From Porphyromonadaceae bacterium UBA7555 (GTDB lineage Bacteria; Bacteroidota; Bacteroidia; Bacteroidales; Muribaculaceae), in contig DLLT01000016.1 of assembly GCA_002478045.1 (NCBI GenBank), positions 3,605 through 67,604 on the forward strand: a stretch of 64,000 bases of DNA. The letters are read 5' to 3'. Under the pieces are notes generated by a model, which worked only from the letters and a program-made list of their open reading frames with translations, was not told where the DNA came from and ran no database searches. Positions 35,386 through 43,712 of the stretch are shown here, piece after piece. Numbering within the stretch: the stretch's first letter is position 1; each line of letters starts with the position of its first letter. The translations under genes were made by a program, and so were the position numbers.

Positions 35386-36663
35386 TCAGCGCAAGGTGAT
35401 TTGGGCTGCGCCTACCAGGGCATCGTAGCGTGCGCCCGGACGGCGGTTGTACAGCCTCATGCGGTAGGTGTTGCGTGTCTCGTATTTGTCGCCCTCGACG
35501 ATGTCGGTGCGCCCTATGCGCGTCCCGGCGGGCACGGCCAGATATTGGTACGAGTAGGCGCCTTGCTTGAGTAGCATCGCCTTGGCGTAGCGGTTCGTTG
35601 TGGGGTCGAACTTCACAAGTGCCTCGTCCGAAAAACGGCGCTGTACCATATCTCCGTCAATGTAAATATCCATGCCCGGCATCTGCGGCATATCCAGCGA
35701 GAAGTATACCACCGTGTAGTCGGCGGCCACATCGCTGTCGTCATCGCTGTTGTACTCGCGCACGATGTATCCGCCGCCGAGTGTCTCGTCGTAGTGATAG
35801 TTGTCGGCCGAGCGCGGCTTGTCCGTCATCAGCACCATGCGGTAGTAGGGGGCGGCGTAAGCCACCTCGTCCACGTTCATACCCGTGAATTGCGTCGAGA
35901 TGGTCTCGAAGCGTCGATACTCGTTGCCGGCCTTGAATATCAGCTCCGGCGTATGTTCGTAGTAGATGTTGTCGCCCGATACGCGCAGGGGGTGGCGCAG
36001 TGTTCGCACATCATCGGTGCGGCCGTTTTGGTCGATGACCAGGGTGAGGTCGTTGTAAGGGTCCGTGACCGTCGCTCCGTGCACATTGGCGTTGACGGAT
36101 AGCTGTTGGTGTGCGCGGTTGTAGTCTACGTCCGTGCGCGAGGTGATTTCGGCGCCTAAGACTGCCGAGCCTTCGCTGACGGCAAGGCGACATTGCAGCC
36201 AAATGTCCTCCGGGTCGCTTTCCGAGTAGACTTTCAGCAAGTAATTGCCCGAGATGGTGGGGCGCACCTGTTCGTTGGGCAGTGTCAACTTGTAGTGTAC
36301 GTAGTGCACCGTGGTGGCACGCGAGAAGTCATAGTCGTCAATGGTTCCCTCGTTGAATCCGTCAAGGTACTCGACATAAGACAATTGGTCGGGCGTCCAG
36401 TCGGCGTTGCAGTGCGTCAGCGAATAGCGCAAGTACTCGCGATCTTCCGACAAGTGGTCAAAGCTGATGATAAATCCGCCGTTGTCCAATACGGCTACGG
36501 GGATGCCGGTTTGGCCGCGCGGTCCTCCGATGGTGCCGACGCTTAAGGTACGCACCGCCTCATTGAATACGGCTGTATGCGTGTGCGCGGGCACGGCGGC
36601 CGCTCCCGTGAATGTAGTCAAGGCCATTAAGGCCGCAATGATATGTCGTAGGTGTATTACCAT
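35386..36663 (-). CDS. DUF5103 protein, type IX secretion system plug component
   Basis: 425 residues. Signal peptide (IIAALMALTTFTGAAAVPA), then the DUF5103 beta-rich region (RTLSVGTIGGPRGQTGIPVAVL, LTHCNADWTPDQLSYVEYLDGFN, MPGMDIYIDGDM). The NADWTPDQLSYVEYLDGF segment is the family hallmark. DUF5103 proteins are the 'Plug' that closes the periplasmic side of the SprA channel of the Bacteroidetes type IX secretion system. It overlaps ung by 7 bases and precedes the DUF3109 gene; the other T9SS genes are not in the window, which is normal as they are scattered. Confidence 0.87.
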   Translation of the reverse strand: MVIHLRHIIAALMALTTFTGAAAVPAHTHTAVFNEAVRTLSVGTIGGPRGQTGIPVAVLDNGGFIISFDHLSEDREYLRYSLTHCNADWTPDQLSYVEYLDGFNEGTIDDYDFSRATTVHYVHYKLTLPNEQVRPTISGNYLLKVYSESDPEDIWLQCRLAVSEGSAVLGAEITSRTDVDYNRAHQQLSVNANVHGATVTDPYNDLTLVIDQNGRTDDVRTLRHPLRVSGDNIYYEHTPELIFKAGNEYRRFETISTQFTGMNVDEVAYAAPYYRMVLMTDKPRSADNYHYDETLGGGYIVREYNSDDDSDVAADYTVVYFSLDMPQMPGMDIYIDGDMVQRRFSDEALVKFDPTTNRYAKAMLLKQGAYSYQYLAVPAGTRIGRTDIVEGDKYETRNTYRMRLYNRRPGARYDALVGAAQITLR

Positions 36664-37319
36664 TGTATAGGTTTAAGTCCTTGCTGAATAAGGTATTCGT
36701 TGGCGCGTGTGAAGTGATGATTGCCGAAAAAACCGCGATAGGCGGACAGCGGCGAAGGGTGGGGCGATGTCAGCACCAAGTGCCGCTGACGGTCAATGAA
36801 AGCGCCTTTCTTGATGGCGTAACTGCCCCAAAGCATAAATACCAGACCGCGGCGATGGTTGGCCAGGTGCAGGATGACATTGTCGGTAAATTCTTCCCAG
36901 CCTTTGCCCTGATGCGAGCCGGCGCGGTGGGCGCGTACGGTCAGTGTCGAGTTGAGCAGCAGTACGCCTTGCCTGGCCCAGCGCGAGAGGTCGCCATCGG
37001 GATTGAGCGGTTGACCCGTGTCTTCGGCCACTTCGCGCAGGATATTGACCAGCGACGGCGGCAGCGGCGTTCCGGGCGTCACAGAAAAGCACAGCCCGTT
37101 GGCTTGACCCACATCGTGGTATGGGTCCTGCCCGAGGATGACCACGCGTGTGTCTGCATAGGGGCAGGCGTCAAAGGCCGCGAAGATCTGTGATGCGGGC
37201 GGAAACACAGTCGCCGTGGCATACTCGTGGCGGACAAAATCGGTAAGTCGCTGAAAACTTTCGCTTTGCCATTCGGACGCTAAGGCGTCTTTCCATCCCT
37301 GTTCGATGCGTACGTTCAT
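36657..37319 (-). CDS. ung: Uracil-DNA glycosylase family 1
   Basis: 220 residues. It removes uracil from DNA. Catalytic motif GQDPYHDVGQANGLCFSV (Asp as general base), the FMLWGSYA uracil-pocket Asn-loop region, and HPSPLSAYRGFFG with the catalytic His. The start is set at MNVRIEQGW, because the open frame above it crosses the likely promoter box TACTTTTG (37341-37348, minus strand). Its 3' end overlaps the T9SS plug gene by 7 bases, so the two are co-transcribed. Confidence 0.96.
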   Translation of the reverse strand: MNVRIEQGWKDALASEWQSESFQRLTDFVRHEYATATVFPPASQIFAAFDACPYADTRVVILGQDPYHDVGQANGLCFSVTPGTPLPPSLVNILREVAEDTGQPLNPDGDLSRWARQGVLLLNSTLTVRAHRAGSHQGKGWEEFTDNVILHLANHRRGLVFMLWGSYAIKKGAFIDRQRHLVLTSPHPSPLSAYRGFFGNHHFTRANEYLIQQGLKPIQW

Positions 37320-37336
37320 GTCGGTTGTCGTTAGTA

Positions 37337-37368
37337 TTTGCAAAAGTACGAAATTTTGCCTAAATTTG
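37337..37368 (+). promoter_or_regulatory. Promoter of tRNA-Arg
   Basis: TTTG (37337-37340), 20 bases, TAAATTTG (37361-37368). It overlaps the divergent ung promoter box. Confidence 0.8.
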
Positions 37369-37397
37369 CACATCTCAAAGGTCACGAGATGCAACAA

Positions 37398-37469
37398 GCG
37401 CCCGTAGTTCAATGGATAGAATTATGGATTCCGGTTCCATCGATTGGGGTTCGACTCCCCACGGGCGTA
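37398..37469 (+). tRNA. tRNA-Arg (anticodon CCG)
   Basis: 72 bases. Acceptor GCGCCCG pairs with CGGGCGT (one G-T pair at the end), discriminator A. Anticodon stem ATGGA/TCCAT with loop TTCCGGT reads CCG. T-arm GGGGTTCGACTCCCC. No CCA is encoded. Confidence 0.95.
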
Positions 37470-37557
37470 CAAGTTTGTTAGTACTATAATTTTTGGACGT
37501 TGCTTGCAAGTGATTGCGGGCGACGTCAATGTTTTGTGAAATTATAAAATTAAGTAT

Positions 37558-38208
37558 ATGAAATACGTCTTAGCGATACTTCTTGCCTTCTGCGGCCTCA
37601 CATCATGGGCCGAAGGTATATGGAACGATGTCTTCAATTGGGAGGCGTCCTTGACGCTTACTCCCCCGTACAGCCCGGCGACGGCCCAAAATCGTTCGGG
37701 CGCCACTATCGGCGGCGTTGAATTCAAAGGCAAATATAGTACTTTCACCATCGATGACAGCGCCGTCAAGGAGAAAAGCCAATCGGCACGCTTCTACTTC
37801 GGCTACCTGACGCAGACCAACGAAATGCGTGCCTACGCAAGTAGCGTCATAACCGTTAAAGTTGCTGAAAATCAGTCCATACTCGGCATTGGCTTCGAGG
37901 GCGCCAAGGTCGGTGCCGATTACCTATACACCGAAACACCCGGAACATGGACGGACGGCGTGTGGACGCCTGCACAGCAAGGAGTGATCGAGGTCCGATT
38001 TGAAGTACTGGCCACCATCAACTGTACCAAGACCACCATCAACGGTACCGAATGGAACTCGGTAGACGATATAAGTATCAATGCCGAGGGCGAGACAGTG
38101 TCTTGGACCGATATGCAAGGCCGCACGTACACCCATCGTCCCCAAGCTGCGGGCATATATATCTGCCGCTATGCCTCGGGTAAGGTGACGCGCTCGCTTA
38201 TCAAATAA
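37558..38208 (+). CDS. Secreted protein with T9SS-like C-terminal sorting end
   Basis: 216 residues, family not recognised. Signal peptide (YVLAILLAFCGLTSWAEG). The middle is a beta-sandwich-like region with three Thr/Ser-rich strands. The last 40 residues (SWTDMQGRTYTHRPQAAGIY, then ICRYASGKVTRSLIK) follow the pattern of Bacteroidetes C-terminal sorting domains: a DMQGR turn, a GIYI strand and a basic end. This fits export by the type IX system whose plug gene lies nearby, then anchoring or release at the surface. The role of the cargo is unknown. Confidence 0.7.
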   Translation: MKYVLAILLAFCGLTSWAEGIWNDVFNWEASLTLTPPYSPATAQNRSGATIGGVEFKGKYSTFTIDDSAVKEKSQSARFYFGYLTQTNEMRAYASSVITVKVAENQSILGIGFEGAKVGADYLYTETPGTWTDGVWTPAQQGVIEVRFEVLATINCTKTTINGTEWNSVDDISINAEGETVSWTDMQGRTYTHRPQAAGIYICRYASGKVTRSLIK

Positions 38209-38232
38209 TAGTATTGCGCGGTGCGTAGATGT

Positions 38233-38249
38233 CGCGGATGACATCCGCG
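38233..38249. repeat. 17-bp perfect palindrome CGCGGATG-A-CATCCGCG
   Basis: It lies 25 bases after the secreted protein gene and could act as a terminator hairpin, though no T-run follows. A shorter related pair (GCATCC/GGATGT) recurs near 38277-38291. Confidence 0.6.
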
Positions 38250-38332
38250 CATTGACGTGATGCCATTGTGTACGCGCATCCGTGAGGATGTCGGTACGCA
38301 GAGGCCGCAGTGACGGCCAAAATCTTCCCCCC

Positions 38333-38374
38333 CCCTCTCATAGGTTACCAATACCCTCTTATAGGTTTCCAATA
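38333..38374 (+). repeat. Two 21-bp tandem repeats upstream of the SulP gene
   Basis: Units 38333-38353 and 38354-38374 (CCCTCTCATAGG... and CCCTCTTATAGG..., both ending CCAATA) differ at two positions. They begin inside a run of nine C (38327-38335) and end 32 bases before the SulP start. Confidence 0.75.
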
Positions 38375-38406
38375 ATAGTACAAATTGTTTTAAGGTAAGA
38401 GTTTCT

Positions 38407-40140
38407 ATGAATTTTTCAGGTTCGATAGATTTTTCGCCGAAAATTGTTTCGGCACTGCGCCATTATTCGGCAGCACGTTTCAAGTCCGATCTCATCGCCG
38501 GCATCGTTGTCGGTATCGTGGCTCTGCCCCTGGCCATAGCCTTCGGCATCGCTTCCGGCGTCAGCCCTACGGTCGGGCTGACTACCGCCATTATCGGCGG
38601 CTTCATAGTCTCGGCTTTGGGCGGCAACTCCGTACAAATCGGCGGTCCTACCGGCGCGTTTATCATTATAGTATATAGCATTATCCGGCAATACGGACTT
38701 GAGGGTCTCGGCGTGGCAACCTTTATGGCCGGAGCTATGCTCGTTGGTATGGGCCTATTCCATTTGGGCACGGTCATCAAGTTTATACCTTATCCCATAG
38801 TCGTAGGCTTCACCGCAGGCATCGCTCTGACGATATTCTCTACGCAGATCAGCGATTTCTTAGGCCTCGGACTGACGGATGTCCCCGGCGCCTTTATCAG
38901 CAAATGGGGCGTGTACTTCGAACATCTCGGCGATATATCGTGGCCGACGTTTGCCGTGGGTGTCGTTTCGTTGGCCATAATAGTGCTGACGCCCCGTATC
39001 TCCAAGCGTCTACCCGGTGCACTTATGGCCATAGTCGTTGTTACGGCAGGCGTTGCCTTCCTGCACAGCATCTTCCCCGACTTTGCCGTCGAGACCATCG
39101 GTGACCGTTTCGGCGATATGGAGACTGACCTTCCGACGCCGCATACCTTCGCGTGGGATATGGACGTAATCAACAACCTTATGCCGTGGGCCTTCACCAT
39201 CGCCGTGCTCGCCGCCATAGAGTCACTGCTGTCCGCCACCGTGGCCGACGGCGTCACCGGCAGCCATACCAATTCCAATACCGAGCTTATCGGTCAGGGC
39301 GCGGCCAATATGGTAGTGCCTTTCTTCGGCGGCATCCCCGTCACAGGCGCCATAGCCCGCACTATGACCAATATCAGCAACGGCGGACGTACGCCCGTGG
39401 CCGGAGTCATACACGCCGCCGTACTGCTGCTTATATTCCTGTTTGCCATGCCGCTTATCAACCATGTCCCTATGGCCTGTCTGGCAGCAGTGCTGATAGT
39501 AGTGGCATACAATATGAGCGGCTGGCGCACGTTGGTGGCCATATTCCACACCCATCGCAGCGACATCTCCGTGCTGCTTGTGACATTCTTCCTGACGGTA
39601 ATCTTTGATCTGACCATCGCTATCGAGTTCGGCCTGCTGCTTGCTATAATCCTCTTCCTGCGTCGCGTAACCCAAAACACCCAAATCAAGGTGTATAGCG
39701 ACCGCCTGGATGTGGCCGAAGGCACGGACTTGTCGCAGCATGAGGTGCTTGACGTGGCTCGCGGTGTCAGTGTCTATGAGATTGATGGCCCGTTCTTCTT
39801 CGGTGTAGCCACCAAATTCGATGAGGTGATGCGTTCCACTACCGGCAACCTCAAGCCCAAAGTACGCATTATACGTATGCGCAAAGTCTCATTCATTGAT
39901 GCCACGGGCCTGCACAACCTCGAAATTCTGATCAAATCATCGCAGCGCGAAGGTATACATATCGTACTTTCAGGCGTCAATGAAGGTGTCCGGCATTCGC
40001 TGGAGCAAGCCGGCATCGATACTCTTATCGGGCAAGACAAAGTCTGCGACCATATCACCAAAGCTGTCGCTATGGCCAATAGAATAGTGGCCGAGCTTGC
40101 CGAGTGCGAAGAAAAACATAAAAAATATGAACGTGATTAA
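38407..40140 (+). CDS. SulP-family anion transporter with STAS domain
   Basis: 577 residues. Twelve to fourteen membrane helices in the SulP fold (GIVVGIVALPLAIAFGIASGV, GGPTGAFIIIVYSIIRQYG, NTELIGQGAANMVVPFFGGIP) are followed by a STAS domain from about residue 440 (VYEIDGPFFFGVATKFDEV; MRKVSFIDATGLHNLEIL). SulP proteins carry sulfate, bicarbonate or dicarboxylates; the Bacteroidetes members are often annotated sulfate or bicarbonate permease. No carbonic anhydrase is fused or adjacent, so the anion is unknown. Confidence 0.93.
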   Translation: MNFSGSIDFSPKIVSALRHYSAARFKSDLIAGIVVGIVALPLAIAFGIASGVSPTVGLTTAIIGGFIVSALGGNSVQIGGPTGAFIIIVYSIIRQYGLEGLGVATFMAGAMLVGMGLFHLGTVIKFIPYPIVVGFTAGIALTIFSTQISDFLGLGLTDVPGAFISKWGVYFEHLGDISWPTFAVGVVSLAIIVLTPRISKRLPGALMAIVVVTAGVAFLHSIFPDFAVETIGDRFGDMETDLPTPHTFAWDMDVINNLMPWAFTIAVLAAIESLLSATVADGVTGSHTNSNTELIGQGAANMVVPFFGGIPVTGAIARTMTNISNGGRTPVAGVIHAAVLLLIFLFAMPLINHVPMACLAAVLIVVAYNMSGWRTLVAIFHTHRSDISVLLVTFFLTVIFDLTIAIEFGLLLAIILFLRRVTQNTQIKVYSDRLDVAEGTDLSQHEVLDVARGVSVYEIDGPFFFGVATKFDEVMRSTTGNLKPKVRIIRMRKVSFIDATGLHNLEILIKSSQREGIHIVLSGVNEGVRHSLEQAGIDTLIGQDKVCDHITKAVAMANRIVAELAECEEKHKKYERD

Positions 40141-40238
40141 ACCTTTGGTAAAGAGCTGAGCAATAAAAAGATAACTCCTAATTTCAAGCCTCGTTAACAA
40201 TATTTTGCATAGAAAATCCTCAAAAAATTTGGAAAATG

Positions 40239-40270
40239 TTTGGTTGTATCGGGGAAAGGCTATACCTTTG
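40239..40270 (+). promoter_or_regulatory. Promoter of the small lipoprotein gene
   Basis: TTTG (40239-40242), 20 bases, TACCTTTG (40263-40270), a full consensus match; about 43 bases of leader. Confidence 0.8.
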
Positions 40271-40319
40271 CTGTGTTTTTGAAGCAAACATATTAATTAA
40301 TATCTAATCTTTAAACAAA

Positions 40320-40502
40320 ATGAAAAAGTTAGTTCTCCTTCTCGCTGTTGCTTTCAGCGTATCTATGTTCTCCTGCGGTAAAGGTGAAAAAGCTGCTGCT
40401 ACCGATTCCGATAGCGTGAAAGCTCCTGAAACTGCTGTTGTTGACACCCCCGCTGTTGCTGACACTGCTGCTACTGTTGACACAGCTGCTGTTGTTAAAT
40501 AA
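40320..40502 (+). CDS. Small lipoprotein, 60 residues
   Basis: Signal peptide II MKKLVLLLAVAFSVSMFSC with a clean lipobox (MFSC), then a short Ala/Thr/Val/Asp-rich tail (DSVKAPETAVVDTPAVADT...) with a repeated VDTAA element and no globular domain. Between a consensus promoter and a strong terminator it is a single-gene unit, and probably abundant. Such tiny Ala/Asp-rich lipoproteins are common in Bacteroidales; the role is unknown. Confidence 0.85.
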   Translation: MKKLVLLLAVAFSVSMFSCGKGEKAAATDSDSVKAPETAVVDTPAVADTAATVDTAAVVK

Positions 40503-40532
40503 TCTGACATAGATCGAAGCAACATAAAAAAG

Positions 40533-40563
40533 GAGGGCCGCGCATGCGCGACTCTCTTTTTTT
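40533..40563 (+). terminator. Rho-independent terminator of the small lipoprotein gene
   Basis: A 12-bp stem with one mismatch (arms 40533-40544 and 40545-40556) is followed by TTTTTTT. Confidence 0.9.
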
Positions 40564-40650
40564 GTTGTGTACTTACAGTTGCACCGCTTGGCCGTAATGC
40601 AATGAGATACGTCACGATGCAAAAATCGTCTGAATGAATTTACTTTTTGC

Positions 40651-40765
40651 TCTACAACGTATTTAAGGATAGAGACGGAAATGCCGGGTGCTCGGTGGCT
40701 TACGCTTAGGCACACGGTCGTCCCGGTCAAACTTGGCAGAACAAATAGTGTCACGCTAAAAGAAA
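40651..40765 (+). ncRNA. Possible structured RNA or broken SRP-RNA-like fragment
   Basis: A GC-rich segment starting after a TACTTTTTG box (40641-40649) can fold through GCCGGG (near 40693) with CCCGGT (near 40732), around GTGC...GCAC. The stretch GGCTTACGCTTAGG and CCCGGTCAAACTTGG resembles what I remember of bacterial SRP RNA 5' parts, but the GGAAGG...GCAGCC apical motif expected next is absent. It may be a leader of the 67-residue protein gene, a small RNA, or a decayed copy. Confidence 0.25.
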
Positions 40766-40777
40766 TTCAATACAAAT

Positions 40778-40981
40778 ATGTGGATTTGGGTAATTATCAT
40801 TGCCTGCGTCATAGGCGGACTTATCGGATATATAACATCTGACGGCAAAAATGCCGGCTCGGACGCTGCCGGGGGTGCTTTTGCCGGAGGCTGTATGGCC
40901 GCCGGATGCCTGTTGCGCATCGCGTTTATCGCGCTTGGCATAATGTTTATTCTCTGGCTTTTCGGTTTTCTATTCGAGTGA
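40778..40981 (+). CDS. Small two-helix membrane protein, 67 residues
   Basis: Two hydrophobic segments (MWIWVIIIACVIGGLIGYIT and IAFIALGIMFILWLFGFLF) flank a Gly/Ala/Cys-rich loop (GSDAAGGAFAGGCMAAGC), giving a hairpin in the inner membrane. No family recognised. A terminator at 40997-41031 follows directly, which supports a real gene. Confidence 0.65.
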   Translation: MWIWVIIIACVIGGLIGYITSDGKNAGSDAAGGAFAGGCMAAGCLLRIAFIALGIMFILWLFGFLFE

Positions 40982-40996
40982 CAGATACGCAGATAC

Positions 40997-41031
40997 AAAA
41001 GGCGGAGTCGCAATTGCGATTCCGCCTTTTG
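40997..41031. terminator. Bidirectional terminator hairpin
   Basis: AAAAGGCGGAGTCGCA pairs with TGCGATTCCGCCTTTT with one mismatch. The A- and T-runs at either end let it work on both strands, between the 67-residue protein gene (+) and the Dabb gene (-). Confidence 0.85.
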
Positions 41032-41133
41032 TGTATAGTAGTGTAGGCTCGTTATTTGCGTGCGTTCGATAGCATATGCTCGGGGGTAGCCCAAGTCGAT
41101 GGTTGCTGTACGTTCGGACGATTTGGCTGTGTG

Positions 41134-41427
41134 TCAGCAGTTATAGTCCACGCAGGCGCGTAGTTCCTTGTGTCCGGCCAGAAGTCCGGCGGCGGCAACG
41201 TGTGCCGGATGCTTGGCGTACGTCTCCACATCGGCCATAGTGGGGACTATGGCTGTGAGTACGACGTCCCAATCCTCGCCGGGGTTTTCGTTGAGGCCGA
41301 CTTCGATGGATTGAAGTACTTCGATTTGTGCCGGAAGGTCGCGTAGCGCCTCTGCAAATTTCTCGGCTACGGCGCGGCGAGTGGCTGCATCGCCCGTGAG
41401 CTTGAACATTACAATGTGTTTAACCAT
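41134..41427 (-). CDS. Dabb (stress-responsive alpha/beta barrel) protein
   Basis: 97 residues, a complete Dabb/dimeric ferredoxin-like domain: MVKHIVMFKL at the start, RDLPAQIEVLQSIEVGLN, WDVVLTAIVPTMADVETYAKHPAHVA. Cytoplasmic, dimeric in relatives; the reaction is unknown. The frame extends far upstream but into comEC, so the ATG at 41427 is right. It lies 29 bases after comEC in the same direction. Confidence 0.92.
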   Translation of the reverse strand: MVKHIVMFKLTGDAATRRAVAEKFAEALRDLPAQIEVLQSIEVGLNENPGEDWDVVLTAIVPTMADVETYAKHPAHVAAAGLLAGHKELRACVDYNC

Positions 41428-41456
41428 AAAATTGTGCTTATATAGTTGATAATAAA

Positions 41457-43646
41457 TTAATTCGATTCTATATGTAAAGCGATGCCGCCTTCGCGACGTA
41501 TGTCTCGATAGGGTATGCCGACTGAGTCCATATATGCCGAAAAGCGTCGCCTGCGAGTATAGTGGACGGACGGACCGATGATGACCGTATCGGCATACGG
41601 TGTTATCTTTCGGATGTCGTCCTTGAAACTGCGGCACACCAGCGCATATTCGCAGCGCTCGTCAGGTTGGACAAGCGAGTCGCTGTTGACCAATAAAATA
41701 CGATGTTCCCCACAGGTGAGTACATCGCCCGAGCGCTTGAAATGTCGGCGTGTAAAGTCGCCGGGGAGCAAAGTCATTTCGGCATTGGACGTGCGCCGAA
41801 GCAGCATATCGCGATAGCGTTGCTGTCTTGAGGTGCGGATATTGGCTGCATTGATGCCGGTGGCGTCAGTGACGAGGAAAACGCTGTCCTTATCAGCCAG
41901 AAGGATGTCCGTCGAAGTGCCTCCGGCGAGGATGTAGGCGTCTATGGACACACGGCTGCGGTCAAAGTATGACGATAGCATAATGAGAATACATATACAG
42001 CATAATATGCTGATGCGCAGAATACTGCGCGGCCGATACAATAGCGCGAAAAATGCCGTTACAGCTGCCAGACAGCAGACAATAGTCCATGCCGACGGGT
42101 ATGTGTGGACTACTCCGGCATCGCCGCCGAAGGCCTTGGCCGAAAACTCGATAAAATCGTACAATCGTTCGCAGACATACGTCAATGTCCCATGTTCTAT
42201 GCCTGCCGGTGTGGCTATGGCCAATAGTATGCCGCAAAGCATTAAAGGCGCTACTGCTATGGATGCCAGTAAGTTGGCCGGTAGAAAATATAGCGGGAAT
42301 GTGTGGAAATAGGCCATTGCCGGGATGGCCGTGGCGGCCATTGCTGCCACGGGTACAATGATGATAAGCAGCATTTTTTTGATCCAAGGATGCTGTATTC
42401 TGTAATCATTGACGGCTCGAAGGGCCACGGTGATGCCTAAGACAGCAAATACGGACATCTGAAATCCCGGAGCAAATAGCCATAAAGGATTTATAACCAG
42501 CCATAAAAACACGGCTACGCAAAGGCTGTTGTACACATTGGCGCGTCTTTGGAAGATGGCAGATATGCACAATACAGCCGCCATACAGGCTGCGCGCACC
42601 ACCGATGGTGTCATTCCGGCAAAGGCTGCGTAGGCAAACGTGGCTACGATGAGCAATATGTAATATACTCGGTATCCGTATTTTGTGGGTCGCATCCATG
42701 ATAGGCCGATAGATATGAACATTACGATTATCCCGATATGTAATCCGCTGAGTGCCAATAGATGCGCAAGTCCGGAGGTGCGGAAAGCCTCGTCTGTGTC
42801 CGGCATCAGGTACGAGTCATCGCCGACGATGACTGCCGTGAGGAAGGCGGACGCATCGCTGCTCACGCCCGAGTCGATGATGGCGTTGGTGGTTGCGGCG
42901 CGTGCCTTGTGCAAGGCGTTGTCTACCATATTGTCCGTAGATTTGCGTACCAACCTTATTTCGTCTTTAGGTAGCCAAAATGTCGAGTTGGCGCCTTGCA
43001 GATACAAGTATCGGTTATAATCGGCGGCATCCGGGACGATGTCTTTTGTGCGTGCATCGTGTAATATGCCGATAGCGCTCACGATGTCTCCCGGCCGATA
43101 GGTGTATATACCGTTGTCATACAGTACGGTACGAAACTTTTCGGAGAATGATCTGTTCTTCGTGACGTATTCCGTGCCGGAAGATGCCGTGACATCGGTC
43201 GCCTTGGCTTTTGTGCTGTCAATTCGAGCTTTTGTGCTGTCGGTCTTGGCATCAACGTTGGCTTTAGTTTTGACTTTAGACTTTACATTCTTGACTTCGG
43301 AGTATTGCGTCACTTCAATGACGTAGCGGGTGCGGTCCGTTCCCGGTTCGGCTTTGACCACTTCGCCGATAATTCGGACTTTTGTGCCGTCGAGGGAGGG
43401 CGGCAGCGGATTGGGCAGCGCCGAGTCGCAGCAAATATACCCTGTCATCGCCAGTCCAATGGCTGCGGCGGGCAAAATGCGGCCTAATGCCGCGAAAAAT
43501 ACGGTAATTGCGGCCATAGTCACGATGCCCCATAGCGGCATGGGTGTAAACCGAGCCATGGTGATGCCTAAGGCGAAGGCCACGGCCGGTATTAAGGCCG
43601 GATGCGCCATGCAATGTTCGTGTAGAGACTGTGACCGGAGGCGCAT
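41457..43646 (-). CDS. comEC: ComEC/Rec2-family DNA uptake channel protein
   Basis: 729 residues. N-terminal membrane segments and a DUF4131/OB-like soluble domain (about 60-230) come before the competence domain (about 255-530; TSGLAHLLALSGLHIGIIVM, TPSVVRAACMAAVLCISAIFQRRAN) with its many helices. The C-terminal soluble part is short and has no HxHxDH motif, so the usual beta-lactamase-like nuclease domain is missing or degenerate, as in many Bacteroidetes. A Lys/Thr/Asp-rich insert (KVKTKANVDAKTDSTKAR) interrupts the OB-like region. ComEC moves single-stranded DNA through the inner membrane in transformation. Confidence 0.9.
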   Translation of the reverse strand: MRLRSQSLHEHCMAHPALIPAVAFALGITMARFTPMPLWGIVTMAAITVFFAALGRILPAAAIGLAMTGYICCDSALPNPLPPSLDGTKVRIIGEVVKAEPGTDRTRYVIEVTQYSEVKNVKSKVKTKANVDAKTDSTKARIDSTKAKATDVTASSGTEYVTKNRSFSEKFRTVLYDNGIYTYRPGDIVSAIGILHDARTKDIVPDAADYNRYLYLQGANSTFWLPKDEIRLVRKSTDNMVDNALHKARAATTNAIIDSGVSSDASAFLTAVIVGDDSYLMPDTDEAFRTSGLAHLLALSGLHIGIIVMFISIGLSWMRPTKYGYRVYYILLIVATFAYAAFAGMTPSVVRAACMAAVLCISAIFQRRANVYNSLCVAVFLWLVINPLWLFAPGFQMSVFAVLGITVALRAVNDYRIQHPWIKKMLLIIIVPVAAMAATAIPAMAYFHTFPLYFLPANLLASIAVAPLMLCGILLAIATPAGIEHGTLTYVCERLYDFIEFSAKAFGGDAGVVHTYPSAWTIVCCLAAVTAFFALLYRPRSILRISILCCICILIMLSSYFDRSRVSIDAYILAGGTSTDILLADKDSVFLVTDATGINAANIRTSRQQRYRDMLLRRTSNAEMTLLPGDFTRRHFKRSGDVLTCGEHRILLVNSDSLVQPDERCEYALVCRSFKDDIRKITPYADTVIIGPSVHYTRRRRFSAYMDSVGIPYRDIRREGGIALHIESN

Positions 43647-43712
43647 TTCCTTCCAAATATCAGATGTTGAGTTGCTTGGCGTCGTGCCGCATTGTTCGAG
43701 GCAAGGCTGCTG

